From the NCBI RefSeq assembly GCF_932526225.1, contig NC_064038.1:5688741-5752740 (forward strand): a stretch of 64,000 nt of DNA, given 5' to 3'. The DNA comes from Nematostella vectensis (lineage: Eukaryota > Cnidaria > Anthozoa > Actiniaria > Edwardsiidae). The stretch's first letter is position 1. Every line of letters starts with the position of its first letter. Made by a program: the position numbers and the translations under genes. This document shows positions 9,801 through 19,554 of this stretch, in pieces. The notes beneath the pieces were generated by a model, which made no database searches, was not told the DNA's origin, and was given only the letters and a program-made list of their open reading frames with translations.

Positions 9801-12800
9801 ATAATGTAGGGTACAAGATAGGGCTAGGGTGGGTTAAGGGTACATTATCATTGTTGAGGCTACCATCCCATCAGAGGATTCAAGTTTCTGATACGAGTAA
9901 GTACGCAGTTGCTTTGTCTCCTATTATCTTTGCTCTACAAAGGAGTTCTTTTGTCTCCATTCTTCTCGTTCTTTGTGTCGAGGTGCGGATATTGTTCTTT
10001 TGCCCAATCAAATTGCAGCTTGTAAGAGCTGCGTACTGACCCTCTGATACCGTAGGCTACAAGGTAGGGTTGGGGCGAGTTAAGGGTACATTATCAGTGT
10101 TGAGCCTACCACCCCATCAGAGGATTCAAGTTTCTGATACTGTAGGGTACAAGGTAAGGTTGGGGTGGGGTAAGGATTCAAGTTTCTGATACTGTAGGGT
10201 ACAAGGTAGGGTTGGGGTGGGGTAAGGGTTAGCTAGCAGGTCACACCTAATGGTTAACATGTAAGATATTGACACAAGTTTCTCATGGGATAAAAGGAAG
10301 GGCTAGGGTGGGCTAAGGGTCACACCTCACAAGTAACAAAAAGTATAAGGTGTGGTGGGTGTGGCATTTACCTTCATGTCAGAGATGGACTCCAGTTTCT
10401 GGTTACTCTTGACATGTTGCTGAAAGTCGTCCATCAAAGTCTTTATATTTTGTCCAATTTCACCAAAATTCAGGTACATGTTCTGCAATTAAACATGCAG
10501 CAAATCATATAGTCAATATCAAATAAAAACTGTTAAATAGCTTATATGCATTTGAAACAATGTACAGCCGTGGAACAAGGAAAGCTTATTCTTGGTTGAG
10601 GTCAAAGTCTCTGGATCGTGCTTTCTAAGACAGGCTGTATTTGACCTCAGACTAAATCAGGCCCATAACCTGTTGAAGCTATTGACTAGCATTTTGTTAC
10701 AAGAACTGTTGCAAGCATGATGAAGTGTACATAAAAAATGCTGTTATAACTGATACAGCTCAAAAGCCTTGAATATTACTTAGTTTTGGAGAAAAAAAAT
10801 AACTTTTTTAAAGTATTCAATTCATAACACTGATCTAAAAAATATAGGTGGTGGGGTGATGCATTCACTCATACTTTCCAGCCTACAGGTTTGTTATTTA
10901 TACTTTTTATGTTGGTGTTTATCAGCTTCACAAACCTTTTGATAAAACTCATCATGTTCAGCAGACATCACAACCTCCTACAAACATAGACGAACACTTT
11001 AATAAGGTGAGAAAAATCAAATTTATCTAACTTAATTAGAAAAAAGTCAAAAGAGCAAAAACAGAGAAAAAAATATTATTTATCTTCAAAGGTGTGTAAA
11101 AGTGCTTACAACAGAACACTTAATTTGACTTGATGGCAAAATTGGAACTTAGAAAAGCTCTCGATGTATGAAAAGACCAGTTAATGAAGAGTATAATACT
11201 AAATACCTATAAACAACTGATAAGGACATAGCCATGGTGCCATACATGCTTTTAGTTTTGAAACATGGAAATTACAGCTCATCCCTGTACGCCCACTCAG
11301 AAAAAATGCAACACTTTGCAATGAAAAAATTAATTAAAAACACTGTACAATGAATATCTCATTGTCACCACTTGCTTGGGCCTTACAAGAACTTATGGAT
11401 TCTCAAATATTTTCCATCGGAAAGCTTCGCTCCAGAGCTGGAACAAATTCTTGTGTCAAAAATCTTTGTACAGCCCACACACTCGGTCAAGAGTGTTAGG
11501 GGTACAGGGTTAGTTGACAAACCTGTAGGTCTCTAGCGACATCTGGACACTTTGACAGGTCCACTCTGTTATTCCTTATGGTCAGCAACTCGTGTACCAT
11601 GGCTTGGTATGTCCACTACACACAGAAAAAAATACATGTTTATGTCTCATGTCTATCAAATTACTTTGACAGATCCTTTGAAGGTCAACAACTGTACCAT
11701 GGATTGGTATGTATGTCCACTTCACACAAAGAAAAATACAATGGTCAGCAGCTTTTGTACCATTGCTTGGTACGTCCACTACGCATACAATAAAATACAT
11801 GTTTAGGTCCCAGCCCATACTAATGAGTAAGAAGTTACACCAAACAAAAAAATATATATAAACTTTAAATTCATTGGCACCTAGATTTTTTTCATCTTTC
11901 ACAGTTTTTTTACCCCTTGCATTTCTGCTTTTCTATAAACAATCCGAGAGTAAGCTTGCAAACATTACCATCTGAGCTTGGCATTATGCATGCTTGCAAT
12001 GTGTACCTGGTTCAGAAGGGGTGTCACTGGGTCATCTCGTCGGTCAAGTATCAACAGTAGAGGGGGGACATCTGGCCTACGGAAATCAAACAGCTTGGCT
12101 TCCCCATTGATTTTTTGCTGGAAAAAAAAATCCAACAAAACTGTTTACTGGTGGTTCCTATGTGGTATTTAATATTTTTTTCTGAGGTGAGGTGCACACC
12201 GTAAGGCGACACTAAATTGTGGGTGTGGCTTATAGAAACGAAGTAAATACAACATGGTCTGTAGTATTCTACAGGGGCTGTAGAGAAGGCGGGGCAAATG
12301 GGACTTCATCCCCCCTAGCTTTGATTATTTTTTAGTACACTTCTTTGACTCTTTTCTAGAGTTTGAGAGAGTGCATCTCTCCAATCCCCCTGCCCTCTCA
12401 TCTCTTTTGATTACTCAGTTACTCATGTTGTGATTGTCATTAGTGAACATGTGTGTGTAGCAGTTGATGAACAGGGGAAACACTCAAGGGTAGAGGTTAT
12501 GATATTCACTGCAGGTACGGTGAAATCACTCTTCAACCATTCATACTGCTTTGTTTTTGTTTATACAGCAGATTATTTGCAAGGAAACTTCAAAATAACA
12601 ATTGAAGTCTGTCATGTTATTGACCATATCCCATTAAAAATATCTTGGATCCTTGCTTGAATTAGCTGATGGAAATGTTTTGTGTGACTCGGCATTGAGC
12701 AGGAGCAAAAATGGCGGTGTGATTGGCCTTCTTTAATGGGATTCCACAGTATATGCAACTCACCCTTATCCTTTCAGCGAGTCTGTGAGCCACCTCTGAT

Positions 12801-15800
12801 GACTGCTGGTATCTGATCATCGGACATTTCTTAAGGGACAGCAGAAGGGCAAGGACCCCTTCACATGACCTGTCAAGAGAGTCTATGTCCCATTGCCCCC
12901 CCTGCAAAGAAAAGGATACTAGATATATTTAGGCACTGCCTAACGCGGATCCCCAAACTTATTGTTCTTATTTATTAAGTACAACAATTGTTGATTAGAT
13001 GTCCAATAGCTATTTACAATTTCTGAAACTACCACAAGTGTGACAGATTAGATAGCTAAATTCAAAACTTTACATTGCGCAATTTACATTGAGTAAAATT
13101 TAACAAAAAATAGTGGATGGATTTACAAAATACCAAAATGTTAGGTTTGAGTAATCCTTGTGATTTCAGAAATATTAAATTGTATTTGTATAATTCAAGT
13201 TTACTGTACAGAACAAAAAATAAAAGGCTTGTTAAGTTTTATAATTCAATCATGAGTTATAAACTAACATTTCAAAAGAGATCACAACAACACAAGCAGC
13301 TGATAACTTTTTTGGGGGTTCTTAGAAGTTTTTTTTCCTTTTTGATCACCTAGCATGTTTGCTGAATGATGTTTAGCTTTAGAGAATGTAATCTAGGGAA
13401 AGTTCATTTATGTTCTCTAGCCCCCCCCCCCCCCCCCACAGTATTCTCATGCCCCCCCAACCCCTGCACCCCCCTCAGGATAAAAAATGAACTTTCCTTA
13501 TAAATATAATTTGTGAGCTATTTTAAATTATTTTCCATGGGGAAGAATGCACCAAGATTAGACTAAAGGTTATGGGGTCAAAAAAATCTTTCTCAAAGGG
13601 GAAAAAATGATGGATTTGGAAGGGCAGTTCACTGATGAATGTTTTGTTGAAAAAATAACTTTCGTTTTATAGCTGTGAAACACTACTATGTAAGCCTTGA
13701 ACTTAAAAAATCTTATTGTGATGTGAAGGAAGATACTAAAAGCTTTAAGGTGCCTTTTGGTTTCCCAATTAGAGTCGAAAACAACACCCCCAATTCGTAC
13801 CTGTAATGCTAGGGTTTCTTGAATGCTTTTGCCTTTTACAAGTTTAATTTCCTTAGGGCTTGGAGTTCACTATAGAAGACTAAACTAATATTTGTCTATT
13901 TTCACAGTGTTTTTTTTTTAAACTGTACAAGCTTTGGCTTTGTTGTAGCATGTGTGACGAATCAAATATTTTTTTTCTGTACGCACGCATTCTCACTTTG
14001 GCAACATTCAATTATGACCAATCGGAGAGCAAGGCACAGACACTGGAAAACCCAACAGGTATCCAATCGTGACCACGGGAATTTTATTGTATAGCTATAC
14101 CACTTTCCTATGACTATGGGGCTCTGCAGGGGCTCCGCCATTAAATAGTTACAGGGGGGGTCACAAATAAATTGATATCTACTTTTAAGAAAGACAATGT
14201 CCCACCCCCCTACAAAGGATAGGATATTACAAAGTTACAGGGGGGTTACACATTTACATCTGCTTTTAAGAAAGACAATGTCCCACCCCCCTACAAAGGA
14301 TAGGATATTACATAGTTACAGGGGGGTCACACATTGACATCTGCGTTTAAGAAAGACAATGTCCCACCACCCTACAAAGGATAGGATATTACAAAGTTAC
14401 AGGGGGGTCACACATTGACATCTGCTTTTAAGAAAGACAATGTCCCATTGCCCTTCCCCCCCCCCTGTTACCTGGCCCAAGCATGCTAAATTTAAAAGCT
14501 GAGTTGGCACTATATACTTTAGTAATGAGTTTTGACATTATTAGTGTCTTGCATTTTTGCATCATGTTTTAGGATAAATGTTTATTTTAAATGTTTAATT
14601 CAAAGCAAAAACTCAACACCAAAAATTAACAGGCCAACACAATATCCTACTTGCTAAACTCAATGGTACCATAACTCTGTGAAACTGAAAATTTATGGAA
14701 GTACACTTAAGTATGTATACAAGGCTTGCTAAGGATAAACAGAGAAACACTCAGCACATAAAATAAAATGTAACAACATACAACATGTACAGTACCTTCA
14801 TGCTAGCTGGCGAGTTCAGGGAGAAAACATGTGGACTAATGGCAAAGTAATCAGCGTAATACTCCTATAAGAACAAAAACATCAGTTAGTAATGATAATA
14901 ATATGACTAGAAAAACAGTAATTAGAACTAGAAAAGAAAAGAATATATTAAAAATAAGAGCATGACTAGAAAAACTACAAGACAAGCTGTTGATGTTTGT
15001 GGTATGAGTAGAAAAACTACAAGACAAGCTGTGGAATAAGTAGGTAATCTGTGTAGGTGTGTCAGAGCCTGCCAAGCCTTTTAAACCACATACCTGGACT
15101 TCCCTAACAACCTCCTGGTCATCTGCTTCTGCCAGTGCACGAATGCTGGCCTTGGGAACAAAGTTGCTAAAATCTGGATTAGAAAGGGCACATTTTTTTT
15201 ATCCATTGGTGTAACTCAATAAAGAATAATAAGCAATTGAAGTAAGTATACGAGAAGTAATGGAAAAAAAGTTTGAGTTCACAGGGCAAAATATGGCCAA
15301 GTAAAAAGGAGAATAGTCCAAGTATGCCAGGCGTTCTAGTTATCAAGATTTTTCACTTAACAATATCTCGGTTTTGAGTTAGCAACAGTAGTAGTCTTCA
15401 GTGAAAGTAACTATCACACTGCTATTTATCATATAGTTATTGCTCAATGCAACACATTACTCACATATGTAATAAACACCATATTTTGGTGACTTCAGCT
15501 CACTACATAAATGGTCAATATTTTCCTAAAAGCAAGAAAGGAAAATCCAATTGTTAATGAAAATGAGAGGAGAGATCTCTCTCCTGTTTCTCTCTTCAAA
15601 AGAGAGAAACAACTCAGACAAATTCTAACTAAATTTCCTGTTATAGGAATAGTGATATATTTTTTAGACATTATAAAATGATAATATATTTCTGTAGAAT
15701 TCACACATTACCGGTGTAGGTCTAAGAAAGCAGATGGCTTTGAGATGTTTCATTGTCTCACGACCTGGTGTGTCCACTCGTTCAAAGAGATAGACCTCTT

Positions 15801-17022
15801 TTTGTAGAACTTCAGTCTGGGAGTACACCATACTAACGATGCCAGTCTGTTAAGAGATGCATTAGGAGTCAGTTTACAGTACTGCTGTCCACAAAATTGT
15901 TCAGGAAATTCTCTAACAACTTAACAAAATTGCAAAAGAGAGACAGAATTTAATTTCTTTAATATTCTGAAATGATGACTGAATGTCTCTAATATTAATT
16001 GTTTCTCATTTTTAATTATGCACTTATAATTTGGAACCCCCACACCATGGTAACAGGGAAGGGTGGGGTATTAGACTTTAACCCTGAACAAATGCAATTA
16101 AAGCCCCCAACCCCTTGGGATACAAACTGTAGTCAAATGCCCCTACACCTTGGGGAACTAACTGTACATTTGAGGTGCCACGCCATCTGAAATGAGCCTT
16201 TTATACATCTAGAACATGTTTTTTGTTACACCTCTTTTAAAAAAAAACATTGTCAGTGCAAATAGCAAATGGCGATTGGCAAATGGCAGTCCCACCACCA
16301 AAGAGTGCCGTGCGTCTCGTTATTATTTCAACCAAATGCAGGAGAACATGGATCAATAATACTGACCAAATAAAAGAGTTTATTTCTAATCACCTTTCAG
16401 TCTTGGAACTACCATTTTCTATTTGCCATTCGCTGTTTTCACTGACATTTTTTTTTAAAGTGTATGTTGAACCGTACAATGCAAGTATAAACATAAATTT
16501 TGCCTTTCTTACACTTCATATTATTTTCTGTAAAACATAGTTATCTCTTCCCCTGATGGCTTCTGCGTTTTCCAAGATGGTGGAAGGCTGTTTCCAATTT
16601 TTATTTGCCCCAACTCTCCTGGGTGGGGACAAGTCTAAGAGCCAGAAATAGTCAATACTTCCACCCCCTTGGGACAGATTCTGCTTCTAAAGTGCCCTAA
16701 ACCCCATTTTAACCCCACACTTCGGAACCATAAGGGTTGGGGTTTTAAATGACTAGTGCATTACCCCAAAAATCAAATGAATGAGAAAGATCAAACATAA
16801 GCTTAAAAACGCATTCCAACATCAAAACTGCTAACAATAATAAAACATTACAAGTTAGGGATACTTCTACAAGTAATTAAGATTCCTAGTTATGACTTCC
16901 ATAACAAACAGCCATTATCTCGCACATACCGTTTCTTTGTCCATCAAAAGAACTTTCATTCCGGCCCCACTTTCCTCAATCATCTTTGTCACATACTGTT
17001 TCACTGCCAAAATCACATTCAT
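6849..17022 (-). CDS. VPS45: VPS45, Sec1/Munc18 protein (12 exons; C-terminus not found)
   Basis: This SM-family protein binds the syntaxin-16/Tlg2-type SNARE for endosome/trans-Golgi fusion. Exons, from the start: 16930-17022, 15712-15846, 15465-15525, 15094-15173, 14796-14864, 12764-12901, 12007-12117, 11523-11615, 10936-10977, 10372-10482, 8211-8378, 6849-7007. All have GT-AG sites and compatible phase, giving 1260 nt (420 codons) with no stop. The start reads [18 protein letters not shown], which aligns with the N-terminus of animal VPS45. Later hallmarks are [38 protein letters not shown] (split across exons), [15 protein letters not shown] and [13 protein letters not shown]. Animal VPS45 is about 570 residues, so about 145 C-terminal residues are missing. 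I could not find them in the 6.8 kb to the window edge. Five exon edges have been copied into the introns. Confidence 0.93.
7514..7749. mobile_element. Candidate MITE in VPS45 intron 11
   Basis: The ends are inverted and similar: ATACCGCATTCACACCA on the left and TGGTGTGAATATAGCAT on the right. An internal palindrome AAACTGGTTTAA / TTAAACCAGTTT-like sequence occurs near 7540-7575. There is no coding capacity. Confidence 0.5.
8035..8210 (-). repeat. About 58-bp tandem copies of VPS45 exon 11 3' edge and donor
   Basis: The last about 30 nt of exon 11 (GGTCATTCTGACAAGCCAGC on the plus strand), together with the donor region, recur at about 8050, 8112 and 8170 inside intron 11. A more diverged fourth copy may lie near 7936. 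The donor positions in the copies read as CTGTAATG, CTATCATA and similar, so most no longer have a clean GT donor. Confidence 0.8.
8640..10250 (-). repeat. 90-bp minisatellite derived from VPS45 exon 10 3' edge
   Basis: About 16 copies of a 90-bp unit fill most of intron 10, for example at 8711, 8801, 8891 and 8981. On the minus strand every unit contains a CAGAAACTTGAATCC block followed by GATGGGATGGTAGGC. The true exon 10 end is CAGAAACTGGAGTCC, then CTGACATGAAG and donor GTAAATG. The match spans about 34 positions with a 3-base gap, so the unit appears to descend from the exon end plus donor. One unit is interrupted by a MITE at 9895-10042. Confidence 0.85.
9895..10042 (-). mobile_element. 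hAT-type MITE, copy A (inside the minisatellite)
   Basis: This 148-bp element has imperfect inverted ends (GAGTAAGTACGCAG and, reversed, GGGTCAGTACGCAG). It is flanked by a perfect 8-bp duplication, TCTGATAC, at 9887-9894 and 10043-10050. It is homologous in reverse orientation to the element at 31780-31926. Eight-base target duplications are typical of hAT transposons. Confidence 0.9.
11630..11800 (-). repeat. Two extra copies of VPS45 exon 8 5' edge with acceptor
   Basis: Exon 8 starts on the minus strand with acceptor GTGTAG and then TGGACATACCAAGCCATGGT. Two diverged copies lie upstream in intron 7, at about 11680-11735 and 11745-11800. Both retain an AG exactly at the exon edge (GTGAAG|TGGACATAC and GCGTAG|TGGACGTACC) and the A-rich block beyond it. 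Confidence 0.85.
13421..13480. repeat. Poly-C runs in VPS45 intron 5
   Basis: A run of about 17 C is followed by two shorter C runs. Similar homopolymer C or G runs occur elsewhere in the window. Confidence 0.8.
14150..14470 (-). repeat. About 82-bp tandem repeat resembling VPS45 exon 6 5' edge
   Basis: Four units contain GACAATGTCCCACCCCCCTA followed by CAAAGGATAGGATATTAC. Exon 6 begins (plus strand, reading outward) GTCCCATTGCCCCCCCTGCA and then AAGAAAAGGATACTAG. The last unit keeps the exon-like GTCCCATTGCCC. On the minus strand the copies read TTTGTAG|GGGGG where the true acceptor reads TTTGCAG|GGGGG. The similarity is shorter than at exons 8 and 10 and partly low-complexity. Confidence 0.6.
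16233..16460. mobile_element. Candidate MITE in VPS45 intron 1
   Basis: The left end CTTTTAAAAAAAAACATTGT and the right end, reversed, CTTTAAAAAAAAATGTCAGT form inverted repeats. They continue through GTCAGTG and ATGGCAAAT-like blocks. No protein is encoded. Confidence 0.65.
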
Positions 17023-18490
17023 CTTGCCGATAAAACGACTCTACTATCGACTTGAACGATTAGAAAGAACTGTAGAGGTGATTATTTGACTTATGTCGAG
17101 ATTGGAAGTAAGTAGCGGGCGGGAGAAAGGAGAGAAAAATGTGGCATTCGTGAGCCTGTCACAACATGGCCGCCATCTTGGATTTTTGGGCCCCAGACCC
17201 CGTCGTTTTTTTCAATGATTTTTTGTAGGGGGTGGGGGTCACGCAGCCTTATCGCAAGCTTTTTATTGCTGAAACAACTCAGAAACGCTACTATACAGGA
17301 TGGGGCTGGGCTATAGTACCCGGCCACATAATTTCGTTCTATTGTATTGATACCTTGTTATTTGGAAATCAAGGTGTGAAGTTTTTTTCGTAGAAGACCT
17401 GTGTATGTTCTAGTTCTTGCATCCAGTTTTTAGTTATTTATAAAATATGAGGCGCGTAAAATTTGCCCCAATGCAATTTTGAGTGTGGGTGACAGTTAAA
17501 CTGTGGGCGGCGGAGTTCTCAAATGGGTGGGGGGGAAGAGGCGGGATTTTATTTGGGGGAGGGGTGGAGGCCGGAGGGTTTGGGCGAGGTGGAGGGGGGG
17601 GGGGGGGTCCTAAACTCATTAAAACAGACAAGTACATATTTAGGGAAAGGTAGATATCATTTAAATTTCTTTTAAAACTGTCGTTTTTCTAGAACGCTCG
17701 GTCAATTCCTTATGAGGACATCATTATTAGTCCGCTTCAATCATTTTCTTCGCTTTTTTGTCGCCCTAGAATTGTGTACGTCGAGAATTTCCACATAAAC
17801 TGTTAGATTTCAAACCTTTTATTAATATTACTTTAGTTGCGCACATAGCCAGTAATTCAGTCATACTGCAAAAGGCTTTTATAAACTATGTTATTATTAT
17901 TATCATTTATTACTATAATTTAACCGGCCGCCATTTTAAAATAGGCCCAGGCCTTAAGGCCTTAGCATTTTAGGTCTCGACCCAGGCTCTTTTGGAACAT
18001 TTAGTAAACGACTGCCATTGATTGATAGTGAAGTAGTAAGAGTATCAGGCTATTTTATTTTTCAAAGTTGGAGAAAACATGGGTTTATACATCAAAGGGA
18101 ACACATTGTATGGGGGAGAATGCCCCCGGACTCCACTATATACGATGCTCTTTACACCCTGGAATATGGGTTGATATTAACTCTACTCCTGACTATAGTA
18201 GTGGTCCCCTTTCTACCCACCCACCAAGCATACCCCCCCCCCTTCACCGCCCACCTCCTCCACACACACACATTGGCATGGGAGGGAAAGAAGGGGCGGA
18301 TCCAGGATTTAAAATGGGGGAGGGGTGCAATGGCTGGATAGGTGGTTTATTCATGATCCAGTGCTCCTTGGTAGGTCACACAAATCTAACAATTTGTCGC
18401 GTCAGCAATAGTCAAGCAGGCGAAGGTAAATGGACAATACTTCCCGTCCCTCATACATTTATTTTCTTCTAACAAATGGACTGTATCCGC
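17023..18490. other. VPS45 upstream region, no gene recognised
   Basis: This contains the VPS45 promoter side, several G/C homopolymer tracts (for example G runs near 17596-17609) and an interspersed-repeat edge near 18293 (GGGGCGGATCCAGG). The open frames are explained by low complexity. Confidence 0.4.
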
Positions 18491-18493
18491 GTT

Positions 18494-19232
18494 TACACTA
18501 TGTTTTATGCTGCTTACACTATATTTTACGTTTACACTATGTTTTATGCTGCTTACACTGTTTTACGTTTACACTATGTTTTATGCTGCTTACACTATAT
18601 TTTACGTTTACACTATGTTTTATGCTGCTTACACTATATTTTACGTTTACACTATGTTTTATGCTGCTTACACTATGTTTTACGTTTACACTATGTTTTA
18701 TGCTGCTTACACTATATTTTACGTTTACACTATGTTTTATGCTGCTTACACTATGTTTTACGTCTACACTATGTTTTATGCTGCTTACACTATGTTTTAC
18801 GTTTACACTATGTTTTATGCTGCTTACACTATATTTTACGTTTACACTATGTTTTATGCTGCTTGCACTATGTTTTACGTTTACACTATGTTTTATGCTG
18901 CTTACACTATGTCTTACGTTTACACTATGTTTTATGCTGCTTACACTATATTTTACGTTTACACTATGTTTTATGCTGCTTACACTATGTTTTACGTTTA
19001 CACTATGTTTTATGCTGCTTACACTATATTTTACGTTTACACTATGTTTTATGCTGCTTACACTATATTTTACGTTTACACTATGTTTTATGCTGCTTAC
19101 ACTATGTTTTACGTTTACACTATGTTTTATGCTGCTTACACTATGTTTTACGTTTACACTATGTTTTATGCTGCTTACACTATATTTTACGTTTACACTA
19201 TGTTGTATGCTGCTTACACTATGTTTTACGTC
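18494..19232 (+). repeat. 39-bp minisatellite, about 19 copies
   Basis: The unit begins TTTACACTATGTTTTATGCT and ends ACACTATATTTTACG, with very few changes between copies (mainly TATATT/TATGTT). Because 39 is a multiple of three and the unit contains no stop, all three forward frames stay open for about 250 codons. They are not genes. Confidence 0.95.
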
Positions 19233-19369
19233 TTAAATGCGAACGTCTCCACATGCATGTTTTAAAGTAAAAAGAGATACAAACGTTATGGCTATCGTAT
19301 TATAAAAGCCCCCTCTCCAAAAGTACAAGTGATGTAAGTTCACCCCCCCCCCCCCTCACAACGGCCAAA

Positions 19370-19490
19370 GGTCTCTTGTTTGTAGACAAAACTATAAAGC
19401 ATAGGCTAGATCACTCTGGTATATAGCCACAATAAACGTCCCATGGAGATACTTCAAAGGTATAAAACAATCCTTTTTTGTTCTTTTATG
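19370..19490 (+). repeat. Interspersed repeat family A, partial copy
   Basis: The sequence through GTAGACAAAACTATAAAGCA, GATCACTCTGGTAT and AATAAACGTCCCATGG also occurs on the plus strand near 50420-50570 and reversed at about 60025-60120. Confidence 0.7.
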
Positions 19491-19554
19491 ACAGATTTTA
19501 CGTTACCTGGAAAACAATAGGATGGGCTTTGCTTTTTGTCTATCTTCCAGGAAA

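Noticed and set aside
18430-19270. Three overlapping forward frames of about 250-270 codons
   Set aside because: The 39-bp repeat is stop-free and a multiple of three, so all frames are open; no signal, domain or splice evidence.
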